This document shows, piece after piece, positions 17,579-27,177 of a DNA stretch of 34,126 nucleotides. This DNA is from an uncultured Schlesneria sp. (GTDB lineage Bacteria; Planctomycetota; Planctomycetia; Planctomycetales; Planctomycetaceae), in assembly GCA_903834925.1 (NCBI GenBank), contig CAILLA010000001.1:1-34126 (forward strand), in the 5' to 3' direction. The notes beneath the pieces were generated by a model. It saw only the letters and a program-made list of their open reading frames with translations, was not told the DNA's origin and did not search any database. Made by a program: the position numbers and the translations under genes. Each line of letters begins with the position of its first letter. Positions within the stretch are counted from its first letter, which is position 1.

Positions 17579-18049
17579 AAAGCGAAAACTTTGTCTGGAG
17601 ACAATTACTTCGACAAAAATTCGAACAAGTAATTGCTTGTTTTGGCTGTTTTTTGTTGTCTTGGCAGGCTCTATCGGGGGAGTTCAAATCACGCGGAATC
17701 AAAACGGATACTTTTAAACGATGAAACTGATATCAAAAATCAGAAATCGACGTTTGGCGTCTGGCCGCAGGTCGTTTTGGGGAAAAGGAGCGATTTCAAA
17801 AGTAAAGATCGAAACTTATCCAAGGTCGAAAGGACAATCGTCGTTGTCCCGCTTGACAATACCTCGGTGATCAACTGGAATCAAAGGCAACGTGCTGAAC
17901 AAACTCTGATTTCTCAAAAAATGAATCGACGCTTCGGTTTCCAGCAGTATTTCATGCATTTTTTGCGAAGTTCGCATAAAAAGAAACGGACTTTTCATAC
18001 GTTTGTTGCGATGTAAAAGTAAGGTATATAACTTTCGACTGTAATCCTG
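17579..18049. other. Divergent intergenic region
   Basis: This AT-rich region lies between the GT2 and GT39-type genes, which are transcribed away from each other. Promoters are expected here. An imperfect palindrome ACAAG-taattg-CTTGT is near 17624-17639. No coding sequence with family features was found. Confidence 0.4.
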
Positions 18050-19816
18050 ATGAGTTGTATTTTTTCCTCGTGTCGCTGGGTTTCCCGGCCAATTGGATTG
18101 CAGGTCTGCCTTCTCCTGCTTTCCTGGTCAGTGACATGCTGGGCTCATTGGAACAATGATGGACTTTGGTTCCAGACCGACGCACCGGCACATGCAATTA
18201 CAGGGTTGTTCTACCGCGATCTTCTGACTCGCGGATGGCACCAGCCGATGGAGTTTACACGGCAGTATTATGCCCGGTATCCAACCATTTGTCCGAACGC
18301 GTATCCACCGGTGTTTTATTTGCTTGAAGCGATTGCGTTTTTCTTGTTTGGACCTTCACCCGAGGTCGCCAAGGGAATCGTGTTGCTCTGCTCGTTAGGC
18401 GCGGGGCTTTACACATTAGCCTGGCTGAGGCGATGGATCCAACCGACAGCAGGATTCGCAGCGGGCTTGATGCTGTTGACTCCTGGCGTCGTTACGTGGT
18501 CGCACTCCATCATGACGAATATTCCCGCGATGATGTTTGGAATCGGGGGCCTGTACCATGTTTTGCGAGCTTTCGAGTCAACGGACGAACGATTCGCCCG
18601 CAACCATTTGTGGCTTGGATGCCTGTTAGCCACTTTGGGAATTCTGACCCACCCCCTGGTTGGTGTCGTGGTGCTGGTTGGTGTCGGCTGGATGCTGGCG
18701 CTGGGGCGCTGGCAGATACTTTCTCGACCGTCCACTTGGTTCGCGGCCTTCGTCATAGCGTTAATTCTGTTGCCCGTTGCGGTGATGCTCTTTCGTTGGG
18801 GTCCGAATCAATTTACCCAGCTCACCAGGGAACCTACCGCCGTTACGCTCAATCATCGCTCGTTTAATTACTTTGGGAACTTGAAATACTACGCTCGACA
18901 CTTCGTTGTTCCGCTGACTGGAATTCCTGTGCTCAGCGGTGCCTCAGCTGGACTGTTGATCGGATTGATGCGATCTCGGTTCCGCAGAGTGACGATCCTA
19001 CTTCTGATTTGGGCCACGGTTCCGTACCTCGTCCTAGCACTCCTATGGGCGAAGGATCAGCGATACTTGTTGATTTGCTGCCCCCCGCTGACCGGGTTGA
19101 TCGCCATTGCCATCATTGGAATCACAGATTGCCTGTGCATCACGATGTCCGGTCGACGATCCGAAGCGAGCCAACGTAGCGGGAAAGAATCCATCCAATC
19201 GACGCAAATTCCCAATGAGTCCGCCCCAGTTGTCGTAACGGCGTCTCCTTCATTTGCTCGAGCGGGCTCTTGGCCCATCATATTCTCCACACTGTTGGTA
19301 ACTTTTGCGGTCACGATCATTTTGTTCGATCCCAACGACCCGATGCCGACCGTCGGGCCATTAAAGGATTGCACGGAATTCCTGAAGCAGACTGCACCGT
19401 GCGAGCCGGTTCTGTATCACGGTCGGATGCAAGGAGTCTACACCTTTCACCTTAGCGCTGGTGACCCGGGATACCAACGTCAAATGGTGAGTTTGCGAAA
19501 TCTTCTTGGGGTTGGAAAACAGCGTCAGCTCGATTTGCCGACAATCCGACAAATCATTTTATCTGCTGGGCCCCGATGGCTGGCTGTGGAAACACCCATC
19601 GCAACGCTGGATTTCACACTCCCTGACAACTTGCGTGAATTTCTAAAATCTGATGAGGTCGAATTAGTGCACAGCTTCCTGCGGCCGGCGAACCAGCTGC
19701 AGCAGTTAGACCTTTACCGTATCGTCAGCAGATTTCGCGACGATGCCAACCAAAAAGATTGCTTCGATCTGCCGCAGCGGGTCTTGGGGAAAGTTGTTAA
19801 CCCAATCCGAAGGTAG
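18050..19816 (+). CDS. GT39-type (ArnT/PMT-like) membrane glycosyltransferase
   Basis: This 588-residue polytopic protein has the hallmark first periplasmic loop of GT-C enzymes: FQTDAPAH with the presumed catalytic-base D44, then TRQYYARYPTICPNAYPPVFYLLEA. The repeated hydrophobic helices include LLCSLGAGLYTLAWL, GILTHPLVGVVVLVGVGWMLAL and YLVLALLWAKDQRYLLICC. The last 150 residues (after the helix near 415-435) form a soluble domain with KDCTEFLKQTAPCEPVLYHGRMQG. GT39-like enzymes transfer a sugar from a polyprenyl-phosphate donor to protein or lipid acceptors on the outer face. Here it may finish or attach the polysaccharide made by the locus. There is no clear Shine-Dalgarno site at the ATG. 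Confidence 0.78.
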   Translation: MSCIFSSCRWVSRPIGLQVCLLLLSWSVTCWAHWNNDGLWFQTDAPAHAITGLFYRDLLTRGWHQPMEFTRQYYARYPTICPNAYPPVFYLLEAIAFFLFGPSPEVAKGIVLLCSLGAGLYTLAWLRRWIQPTAGFAAGLMLLTPGVVTWSHSIMTNIPAMMFGIGGLYHVLRAFESTDERFARNHLWLGCLLATLGILTHPLVGVVVLVGVGWMLALGRWQILSRPSTWFAAFVIALILLPVAVMLFRWGPNQFTQLTREPTAVTLNHRSFNYFGNLKYYARHFVVPLTGIPVLSGASAGLLIGLMRSRFRRVTILLLIWATVPYLVLALLWAKDQRYLLICCPPLTGLIAIAIIGITDCLCITMSGRRSEASQRSGKESIQSTQIPNESAPVVVTASPSFARAGSWPIIFSTLLVTFAVTIILFDPNDPMPTVGPLKDCTEFLKQTAPCEPVLYHGRMQGVYTFHLSAGDPGYQRQMVSLRNLLGVGKQRQLDLPTIRQIILSAGPRWLAVETPIATLDFTLPDNLREFLKSDEVELVHSFLRPANQLQQLDLYRIVSRFRDDANQKDCFDLPQRVLGKVVNPIRR

Positions 19817-20038
19817 TCGGCAACGTTAAAAATAAAAATACGGGACGATCATACGAGCTTACATCAACATCGTCACTCACCCAAATTGACGTCGATGAAG
19901 GAGCAGAAAGTTGATCGATCAGTAAAGCGCAACCTCTAGTGAGCGGTGATGTATCCAAGAACGACAAATGCAACACAAAAACTCCGACAACGAGTCTGTT
20001 CTCGCAACAATCACGGAAGCATTTTTGCCGGGATATAC

Positions 20039-21358
20039 CTACGGCCTCGTCGATAGCATCGGTGGGGCCACGAGAAATTCAAACGTGCGACCTCGATTGA
20101 CGATCACCTCCAGTTGCACTTCGGTCGATTCCGGTTTCGGCTCGAATTGGACAATTCGCATGCTCGAACGGTTCATCCCGTATGTTCCGCTGTTCTCTAT
20201 CGATAGCTTGGTCCCGTTCTGATCCCGGATGGTGAGAATTAATTCGGTTTCTTCGTCGATCGTTGAGTACTTCACGGGAATAAATGGAAGCCCTGAATGA
20301 ATCCGTTGAAACAGGCCCATTGCTCCGCCACTTCCCCATTCCATGGAGATGCCAGCACCCGTATGCGTGGTTTGCTCGACGTTGAGAGTTGTGCCGTCAT
20401 CTGACACCTTGCCTGCCGGAGCGAGAATCGGTACGTCGATTTCAACTCCCAAAACAGTCTTTTTCAGGCTCAGTTTTTCGGCTTTTGTCGGCGATGGAAG
20501 CGGGTAGAACTCGGTCTTCCAAAATTCCTCCGCAGAAAACTCGGCGTCCGAACTTCGCCACAAACGAACGTTTAACTTCCACGCCGGCTCAAATGGCGAA
20601 AGCCCAGGAAACACATAGGTCGTATTTCCCGTCGCATCCGACAACCAGAAGTGTCGCTTAGGCCGTGTTCGAAGCCATCGAGGATCAGTGGATGTGATTT
20701 CAATGTCTTCGTCAGCAAGATATTTTTTCTTGAAATCTCCAAGACCGTGCTTTAATGTCACTCTGACTGGTTCTGCCACTTTTGTGATAGGAATCGCTTC
20801 CGGCGACCATTCCGTCACGTGGGGCTGATAACCGGGATTGGAAACCGTCAGATCGAACAGCAAGCGATCGGTTCCCAGTTCAAACAGTCGCACGTGCAGC
20901 ATGGGGTCGCGACGTGGAAACGGCACATCAGCGATACGCATCAGATTATAAGACGAATTGTAACCACCTACTGAGGAATTGAAGACAAAACCGGTCGATT
21001 CGACAAATTCGATTCGCGACAGAAACGGATTTGAATTTTGTTTGCGTTTGCCTTCTTTGGTCCAGATTGAAAACAGCACGCCTAGCTGATCCGGATTTAC
21101 GCCAAACGTTGTTTTGATTCGTTCACCCAATCGACTTTGAAACCGATTCGGTACATAGCCGGACAAGAACGCTTTGACGCGGGAGTAGGAATCATACGAG
21201 GTCGTTCCGATAAACACCTTCTCAAACCGGACGATTGTCCCATCACTCAGTGTCACTTCGGTTGGTGGAGGCTCTTTCAACTGATTCACGAGAACGAACG
21301 TTGCGAAAGCCAGGCTGCATAGTAGCAGTCCCGCGACGATCCAGATTCGATGACGCAT
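20039..21358 (-). CDS. Membrane-anchored or secreted protein of unknown function
   Basis: This 439-residue protein starts MRHRIWIVAGLLLCSLAFATFVLV, an uncleaved anchor or signal peptide (residues 4-25). The rest is beta-rich and polar, with an early DGTIVRFEKVFIGTTSYDSYSRVKAFL segment and no catalytic motif I can name. Two beta-sandwich-like parts are plausible: about residues 130-260 (MLHVRLFELGTDRLLFDL) and 330-435. I recognise no characterised family. It is divergently transcribed from the 58-residue gene across a 97-bp gap and has no operon partner. Confidence 0.7.
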   Translation of the reverse strand: MRHRIWIVAGLLLCSLAFATFVLVNQLKEPPPTEVTLSDGTIVRFEKVFIGTTSYDSYSRVKAFLSGYVPNRFQSRLGERIKTTFGVNPDQLGVLFSIWTKEGKRKQNSNPFLSRIEFVESTGFVFNSSVGGYNSSYNLMRIADVPFPRRDPMLHVRLFELGTDRLLFDLTVSNPGYQPHVTEWSPEAIPITKVAEPVRVTLKHGLGDFKKKYLADEDIEITSTDPRWLRTRPKRHFWLSDATGNTTYVFPGLSPFEPAWKLNVRLWRSSDAEFSAEEFWKTEFYPLPSPTKAEKLSLKKTVLGVEIDVPILAPAGKVSDDGTTLNVEQTTHTGAGISMEWGSGGAMGLFQRIHSGLPFIPVKYSTIDEETELILTIRDQNGTKLSIENSGTYGMNRSSMRIVQFEPKPESTEVQLEVIVNRGRTFEFLVAPPMLSTRP

Positions 21359-21455
21359 GCTCTTTCTCTCTTCGGCAAATAAGTACTAAAACACTGGAAC
21401 AACGCGTATCATGAGGATTGGATCACTCGAATCGCCATAAAATAAGGATCAGTTC

Positions 21456-21632
21456 ATGCCATTCCAAGACTCCTCCTTTTTTGTTGGTTGGGGAACATTG
21501 TCTCTGATCAACGCCGGATTAGCTCAGTCAAAGGGGCACAGCGGACTGATCTGGTGGTTTTTTTCGCTCATTTTTGGTCCGCTTGCGACCCTGATAATCG
21601 TCATCATGCCCAAAGAATCTCAGGGGGAGTGA
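21456..21632 (+). CDS. Small membrane protein, 58 residues
   Basis: ATG at 21456 is preceded by AAGGA with eight-base spacing. The frame encodes MPFQDSSFFVGWGTLSLINA, then a GLAQSKGHSGL linker, then a hydrophobic helix SLIFGPLATLIIVIM and a charged tail PKESQGE. The pattern 'xxKGxSxLxWFxxxLxFGPLAxLxxxxxPKx' is familiar from many short bacterial membrane proteins of unknown role. Two membrane segments are likely, with the KGHSG turn between them. A small stem, AGAGGC-ttt-GCCTCT at 21650-21664, follows the stop and may end transcription. Confidence 0.7.
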   Translation: MPFQDSSFFVGWGTLSLINAGLAQSKGHSGLIWWFFSLIFGPLATLIIVIMPKESQGE

Positions 21633-21974
21633 GATTCCTTAGAAACCAGAGAGGCTTTGCCTCTGACCAAAGTAGCCCTCTCGCTCCGCCGAGAGGATAG
21701 CCGAATTGAAGCAGAACTGGATTGGCACTTGAAAGCTCCGATGGATCGCTCGGTAATTGGCAATTCGGCTTTCTTCTCGGCGGAGCGAGAAGGCTACGAT
21801 GAAAGAAATCCTGAAACTCGACTCGTTCAGTCAAGTCTTAAACTCGAAGAAGTCCAAGATGATCACCCTAAGCCAGTTGTCCGAACAGCCTGTCGTCTGA
21901 CATAATCATTCCAATATAGAGATGCGTCCATGACGCGGACTTGTCTACAGTCACCACCTAACGAGGAATCCTTG
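21633..21974. other. Intergenic region carrying repeat copy B
   Basis: Apart from the stem at 21650-21664 and the dispersed repeat (next entry), only about 120 bp remain before the next gene. The promoter of the WD40 fusion gene should lie there. Confidence 0.5.
21672..21854 (+). repeat. Dispersed approximately 180-bp repeat with inverted arms, copy B
   Basis: The left arm 21672-21707 and right arm 21762-21797 are reverse complements at about 33 of 36 positions, so the 126-bp core can fold into one long hairpin. A tail of about 55 bp ending in TCGAAGAAGT is also shared with copy A at 7986-8166. Both copies lie in gaps, in the same orientation. Confidence 0.88.
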
Positions 21975-24086
21975 ATGAATCGCGTGTTGCTTGGACTTTT
22001 GGCGGCGCAGTTTTGGTTGTTCTCGTCGTTTGCGCTGGCAGCGGATTTGACTAAGGATCTCGGCGCTTTAGGTGGGGGCAAAGCGCCGACGAAGGGGCAT
22101 GAGCTAAAACAATTGACCCGTTGGTCGGGGCTTCCGAGTTGGGCTACCAGCGTTGCGTTCTCAGCCGATGACAAAACGCTGGCGATCGGCTTAAAGGACA
22201 AAATTCAACTTGTCGATCTCTCAACCAAATCGGTTGCGAAAACGATTGAACTGAAATCAGGACAAGTTCGAAGCCTGACATATTCACCCGATGGAAAAAC
22301 ACTGGCGGCGGGGAGCTACCAGAAGGCGACACTCTTGAACACCACCACTGGCGAGATTGCTCAGGAGTTAAAAGGTCATCGCGGATATGTCACCGGCGTC
22401 GCTTTTTCTCCTGATGGCAAACGACTCGCCACCGCCTGTGAGGACGAAGTTGGGCGAATCTGGACATTACAGAGCGAGCCGATGGTGCTCGTGCTGAAAG
22501 GGCACGGAAACCCTGTAACGGGTATTACATGGTCAGCAGACGGAACCCTCGTTGCAACGTCGGCGGGCGACGACATGCGACCAACGAAACCAGGACAGGT
22601 TAAAGTGTGGGACGCATCAACCGGATCAATCAAGCATCAATTCGAATTACATTCGAAAGCGGCGACCGGCGTTGCATTCTCTGCCGATGGTCACTTCCTG
22701 TTGTCGAGCAGCGTGGATGAACGTGTTAACGTTTACGATCTGATCAAGGATAAACCATTGGGATTTTTCGGTGGCCATTCCCGGCCGACGAATGCCGTGA
22801 CCGTACATCCTGACGAGGAAACAGCAATCAGTGTTAGCGGAGGTCGAGCCGTGGGTAAGAATGAACTGATCGTCTGGGAATTTGAAACGGGTGAACCGCT
22901 TGCTGGAATTGAAGCTCATGAAGCCAAGATCACGGCATTGGCGGTCTCTCACGACGGACGCCAGGTTGCTACAGCCGGTCAGGACCAATCGGTCGCACTC
23001 TGGAATGTTGCATTCCTGGCAGTGGGGCTTTCGGAACTGACCGCAGCCAAGACGGAATCGCGTCCGGCTGATGCAGCTGAGGCGGTTGCCGTTGCCACAG
23101 AACAAACAAACCAACAAGCCACAACGGCCGTTCAAAATGCCCCTGGCGAAACGAAATCAAAAATCATTCGCGTGGGAATTATTGGACTCGACACATCGCA
23201 CGCCCCGGCATTTGCCAAAACGATGAACGCAAATCCGCCGGTTCCAGGAGCGGAAGGATGCCAGATCGTTGCGGCTTATCCTAAAGGAAGCCCCGACATC
23301 AAGTCGAGTGTTGATCGTGTGCCGGGCTACATCGAAGAGATGAAAAAACTGAATGTGGAAATTGTCGAGTCGATCGACGAGCTATTGAAACGGGTTGATG
23401 CCGTATTAATTGAAACCAACGACGGTCGGCCTCACTACGAGCAATTGCTTCCCTGCTTGAAGGCGGGAAAGCCCTGCTTCATCGATAAGCCGATTGCCGG
23501 ATCACTCTCAGACGCGATCGCAATTTTTGAAGCTTCCAAAAAATATCGCGTACCGGTCTTCTCGTCGTCGTCGCTACGTTTCGGCAAGAATTCGCTCGCG
23601 GTCAGAGGCGGGTCCCTCGGAAAAGTCATTACTAGTGAAACCACCAGCCCTGCGTCACTGGAACCAACTCATCCCGATCTGTTCTGGTACGGAATTCACG
23701 GAGTCGAATCGCTGTTTACGGTGATGGGGACTGGTTGCAAATCCGTCGTACGTGGCAAGACTGCGGAAGGAAAGATTGAAGTCGTCGGTCAGTGGGCTGG
23801 TGGCCGTACCGGAACTTACCGCGAGGGTGGTGGCTACGTCGGAAAGGCCATTGGTGAGAAGGGAGAAAGCCCGGTTGGTTCCTACGACGGATACGACCCG
23901 CTGGTCTTTGCCATCGTCAAGTTCTTTCATACGGGTATCGTACCGGTGACTCCGGAAGAAACGCTGGAAATCTACGCCTTTATGGAGGCGGCAGATGAAA
24001 GTAAACGACAGAATGGTGCCAGCGTCACTCTGGAACGCGTGATGGAGAAAGCTAAGGCCGAAGCGGCGAAGAAATTGGAGAAGTGA
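21975..24086 (+). CDS. Secreted WD40 propeller fused to a Gfo/Idh/MocA-like domain
   Basis: This 703-residue protein starts at ATG 21975, behind GAGGA, with signal peptide [23 protein letters not shown]. Seven WD40-type repeats follow at about residues 45-355, each with an [19 protein letters not shown] strand and an ending such as VKVWD or VALWN; seven blades make a closed propeller. An alanine/glutamine/threonine-rich linker leads at about 397 into [15 protein letters not shown], the start of a Rossmann-like domain of the Gfo/Idh/MocA family. It has D504-K-P in FIDKPIAGS where typical members have EKP. The GxGxxG loop is altered to GIIGLDTSH, as in a planctomycete subgroup. Export suggests a periplasmic sugar- or polyol-modifying role; the substrate is unknown, and NAD(P) binding outside the cytoplasm would need tight cofactor retention. 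Confidence 0.85.
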   Translation: MNRVLLGLLAAQFWLFSSFALAADLTKDLGALGGGKAPTKGHELKQLTRWSGLPSWATSVAFSADDKTLAIGLKDKIQLVDLSTKSVAKTIELKSGQVRSLTYSPDGKTLAAGSYQKATLLNTTTGEIAQELKGHRGYVTGVAFSPDGKRLATACEDEVGRIWTLQSEPMVLVLKGHGNPVTGITWSADGTLVATSAGDDMRPTKPGQVKVWDASTGSIKHQFELHSKAATGVAFSADGHFLLSSSVDERVNVYDLIKDKPLGFFGGHSRPTNAVTVHPDEETAISVSGGRAVGKNELIVWEFETGEPLAGIEAHEAKITALAVSHDGRQVATAGQDQSVALWNVAFLAVGLSELTAAKTESRPADAAEAVAVATEQTNQQATTAVQNAPGETKSKIIRVGIIGLDTSHAPAFAKTMNANPPVPGAEGCQIVAAYPKGSPDIKSSVDRVPGYIEEMKKLNVEIVESIDELLKRVDAVLIETNDGRPHYEQLLPCLKAGKPCFIDKPIAGSLSDAIAIFEASKKYRVPVFSSSSLRFGKNSLAVRGGSLGKVITSETTSPASLEPTHPDLFWYGIHGVESLFTVMGTGCKSVVRGKTAEGKIEVVGQWAGGRTGTYREGGGYVGKAIGEKGESPVGSYDGYDPLVFAIVKFFHTGIVPVTPEETLEIYAFMEAADESKRQNGASVTLERVMEKAKAEAAKKLEK

Positions 24087-24129
24087 AATCGCATCGAATG
24101 CTGACCGCTTAAACCAGCTCGACAAAGAC

Positions 24130-25461
24130 ATGGTCTGGCATCCGTTTACTCCGATGTCCGAGTTCCGGAATGAAAATGCCCCCGTCATTGTCGAGGCGGA
24201 CGGATTCCATCTGATCGATGCCCGGGGCCGTCGGTATCTCGACGGGCATTCGTCATTGTGGTGCAACATCCACGGACATCGCGTTCCTGCCATCGATCAG
24301 GCGATTCGTTCTCAATTGGATCGAGTTGCTCATTCAACATTACTTGGACTTTCCAACGGCCCGTCAATCGAACTGGCCGATGAATTGGTACGCAGAACAC
24401 CCGATGGAATACAGAAAGTTTTCTATTCCGACTGCGGTGCGGCGGGCGTCGAAGTCGCGTTAAAAATCGCGTACCAGTTCTACCAACAACGACCGAACAG
24501 CGGGCAAGTACGAGACAAGTTTCTGCACTTCGATGGAGCTTATCACGGTGACACGATCGGAACGATGAGTATCGGTTCGATTGGGCGATTCAAGAATCTC
24601 TTCAATCCACTTCTATTCCCGGTCGTCTGGACGAGCGTCCCGAGTGCATCACCTGACGACCCGGATCTCGAACAACAGCAACTTTACCACTGGTCATCAG
24701 AGCTTGAGAAGTTGCTTGAGTTACACCATGAGTCACTCGCCGGAGTGGTGATCGAGCCATTGGTTCAAGCCGCCGCAGGGATCAAAGTCCAGGCGTCTGG
24801 GTTTCTGAAACGAGCTAGAGAATTGACCCGGCGCTTTGACACCCTGTTGATCGCCGACGAAATCGCGGTTGGCTTCGGGCGAACGGGGACTTTGTTTGCA
24901 TGCGAACAAGAAGAGGTTGCTCCTGATATCCTAATTCTGTCAAAGGGATTGACGGGGGGATACCTGCCGCTGGCCGCGACACTCGTCACGGACGAGATTT
25001 ACGATGCCTTTCTGGGCGATCCGTGGCTCGGTCGAACCTTTTATCACGGGCATACCTATACAGGAAACCCGCTGGCCTGTGCGTCGGCACTCGCTTCGAT
25101 TCGACTGATCGATGAGAACCACGTGCTCAAAAACGCCTGTCAGCTTGAGGGAGTTTTGCGACGCGAACTGGCACCGCTTAAAGCACACTCCCACGTCAAA
25201 GAGATTCGCCAGAAGGGAACGATGGTCGGCATTGAGCTCGATCATGATGACAAGCCATTTCCCGCCGAGTTACGAATCGGCCACCAGGTCACCTTGGCAT
25301 GTCGCAAGCGAGGGGTCGTGCTGCGAAACATCGCAGATGTCATCGTCCTGATGCCCGCTCCGGCGATGCCCGAACAATTCGTCGAGGAACTCTGTCAGGT
25401 TGTTGGGGAATCGATTGCAGAAGTGATGCAAGCGGTGAAACAGCGGAGATCACTCCTTTAA
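24130..25461 (+). CDS. bioA: Adenosylmethionine-8-amino-7-oxononanoate aminotransferase
   Basis: BioA transfers the amino group of S-adenosylmethionine to KAPA, giving DAPA, in biotin synthesis; it is a PLP-dependent class III aminotransferase. This 443-residue chain shows VWHPFTPM at the start, [30 protein letters not shown] (phosphate-binding turn), [23 protein letters not shown] and the PLP lysine K272 in [13 protein letters not shown], then [12 protein letters not shown]. The ATG at 24130 is the only normal start in the frame, but the frame stays open upstream and reads LNQLDKD before MVWHPFT, matching the residues that precede WHPFT in other BioA proteins. The true start may therefore lie about 14 codons earlier at a non-standard codon (ATC at 24088, eight bases after GGAG). 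No other bio genes are in the window. Confidence 0.93.
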   Translation: MVWHPFTPMSEFRNENAPVIVEADGFHLIDARGRRYLDGHSSLWCNIHGHRVPAIDQAIRSQLDRVAHSTLLGLSNGPSIELADELVRRTPDGIQKVFYSDCGAAGVEVALKIAYQFYQQRPNSGQVRDKFLHFDGAYHGDTIGTMSIGSIGRFKNLFNPLLFPVVWTSVPSASPDDPDLEQQQLYHWSSELEKLLELHHESLAGVVIEPLVQAAAGIKVQASGFLKRARELTRRFDTLLIADEIAVGFGRTGTLFACEQEEVAPDILILSKGLTGGYLPLAATLVTDEIYDAFLGDPWLGRTFYHGHTYTGNPLACASALASIRLIDENHVLKNACQLEGVLRRELAPLKAHSHVKEIRQKGTMVGIELDHDDKPFPAELRIGHQVTLACRKRGVVLRNIADVIVLMPAPAMPEQFVEELCQVVGESIAEVMQAVKQRRSLL

Positions 25462-25474
25462 CCTCCGCTGTTTC
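25437..25474. terminator. Terminator between bioA and metY
   Basis: GAAACAGCGGAG (25437-25448) and CTCCGCTGTTTC (25463-25474) form a perfect 12-bp stem with a 14-base loop containing the bioA stop. It lies between convergent genes and probably serves both directions. Confidence 0.75.
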
Positions 25475-25499
25475 TTGAATTCTTCAGGCAAATTGCAGT

Positions 25500-26798
25500 T
25501 CAGACACCTTCAAGGGCCTGTTTCAGGTCCGCAATGATATCCAGAATATCTTCGGTGCCAACCGACAATCGCAAGAAATCTGGAGTGACACCCGTGGCGA
25601 GTTGTTCCTCCGGCGTCAGCTGTTGATGAGTGGTGCTGTTGGGATGAATGATCAATGACTTGCTGTCGCCGACGTTGGCCAGGTGGCTGAACAATTTGAC
25701 CCGGTTGATTACCTTGATCCCATTTTCCTTCTGCTGAGTCGGCGTCGCACCCTTGATACCGAATCCGAGGATCGCTCCACATCCCTTGGGCAGATACTTT
25801 CTACCGTGTGAATACGACGGATGATCTTCGAGGCCGGTATAATTGACCCAACTGACCTTTGGATGTGATTGCAGGAAGTTCGCGACCGCCAGTGCATTTT
25901 CGCTGTGTCGCGGCATCCGCAGGTGTAACGTTTCCAAACCCTGCAGTAATTGGAATGCGTTAAAGGGACTCATTGCCGGACCGAGGTCTCGAAGCAGTTG
26001 CGTACGCGTCTTGAGAAGATACGCCAGATTCATCGGCCCGAACGTTTCGAAGAACTTTATTCCGTGATAACTGGGGTCTGGCTCCGTCAATTCAGGGAAT
26101 TTTCCATTACCCCAGGGGAATCCACCCTTCTCGATGATGATTCCGCCGATGGAGGTCCCGTGGCCACCGATAAACTTGGTGCAGGAATGGACCACGATGT
26201 CAGCACCCCATTTGAACGGCTGACAGAGGACTGGCGAAGCGAGAGTGTTATCGACGATTAAGGGGATACCCGCATCATGAGCGATCTTGGCGATCGCTTC
26301 AAAGTCGGGAACATCAACTCGTGGGTTGCCGATTGTTTCGAGGTACACACAGCGAGTTTTCTCGTCGATCGCCTTTCGAAAGTTTTCGGGATCGGCTTGC
26401 TGCACAAACTTGGTTTGAATGCCAAACTTGGGAAACGTGTAGTGGAACAGATTGTAAGTGCCACCGTAAAGACTGGTCCCCGAGACGATGTTTTGTCCGC
26501 ACTGTGTGATATTCAGAATCGCCAGCGATTCGGCGGCTTGACCTGAGGCCACCGCCAAGCCGCCTGACCCGCCTTCGAGTGCCGTCAATCGTTTTTCAAG
26601 CACATCACAGGTGGGATTCATAATCCGAGTGTAGATATTGCCGAACGCCTGTAACCCAAACAGACTGGCTGCGTGGTCGGTGTCATTAAACGTGTACGAC
26701 GTCGTTTGATAAATCGGCACAGCCCGGGAATTTGTCGCCGAGTCTGGCACTTGCCCAGCGTGAATACACTGAGTCGAAGGTTGCATGTTGTCAGTCAT
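25500..26798 (-). CDS. metY: O-acetylhomoserine aminocarboxypropyltransferase (sulfhydrylase)
   Basis: This 432-residue PLP enzyme of the Cys/Met metabolism family makes homocysteine from O-acetylhomoserine and sulfide. Features are the N-terminal [87 protein letters not shown] and the PLP lysine K208 in [11 protein letters not shown], with the insertion [22 protein letters not shown] that distinguishes MetY from cystathionine gamma-synthase and MetZ. The C-terminus has [21 protein letters not shown] and [14 protein letters not shown]. It is transcribed alone; no SAM or other riboswitch pattern was recognised upstream. Confidence 0.95.
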   Translation of the reverse strand: MTDNMQPSTQCIHAGQVPDSATNSRAVPIYQTTSYTFNDTDHAASLFGLQAFGNIYTRIMNPTCDVLEKRLTALEGGSGGLAVASGQAAESLAILNITQCGQNIVSGTSLYGGTYNLFHYTFPKFGIQTKFVQQADPENFRKAIDEKTRCVYLETIGNPRVDVPDFEAIAKIAHDAGIPLIVDNTLASPVLCQPFKWGADIVVHSCTKFIGGHGTSIGGIIIEKGGFPWGNGKFPELTEPDPSYHGIKFFETFGPMNLAYLLKTRTQLLRDLGPAMSPFNAFQLLQGLETLHLRMPRHSENALAVANFLQSHPKVSWVNYTGLEDHPSYSHGRKYLPKGCGAILGFGIKGATPTQQKENGIKVINRVKLFSHLANVGDSKSLIIHPNSTTHQQLTPEEQLATGVTPDFLRLSVGTEDILDIIADLKQALEGV

Positions 26799-27177
26799 GA
26801 GAAGTCTTTCTGTCGGTAAAATGAACTACGGCGTTACGCCGGTACGGTTGGCGGGAGAGGACAAGATCGTAAAAGTCGGGTATCGGAAACACAAACGTCC
26901 GAATTGCCGTCATCAAAGTCGGCGCTGATGGGGTCGCTTCGTTCAGCTACCGGTGGCTCGCTAATGTGCGTGGCGGGAAACACAAAGCGATGATGCGGTA
27001 TTCGCCAGGAAAACTGTATTGCCACTTGGTCCGTTATGGTCCGATGAAAACTTTCGAAATTGAAAGTGTCACAGATTGATGGTTCTGATAGCCTGTGTTG
27101 TTCAGGGTTCATTGGGAAATGTGAATTCTGTCGTTTTATCATCGATCAAATCGTTTTCCGTTCTGTGGGGACGGGTC
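26799..27177. other. Divergent intergenic region
   Basis: This region lies between metY (-) and the monooxygenase gene (+). It contains a small hairpin CGGCG-tta-CGCCG at 26829-26841 and two copies of GGAAACACAAA (near 26885 and 26977). No gene is supported. In-frame extension of the downstream gene into 27076-27177 lacks a ribosome binding site. Confidence 0.4.

Noticed and set aside
17633-18016. 127-codon frame in the divergent gap
   Set aside because: It has a non-ATG start, no ribosome binding site and low-complexity lysine-rich composition.
26799-27177. SAM riboswitch upstream of metY
   Set aside because: No match to SAM-I, SAM-II or SAH core patterns that I can recognise by eye.
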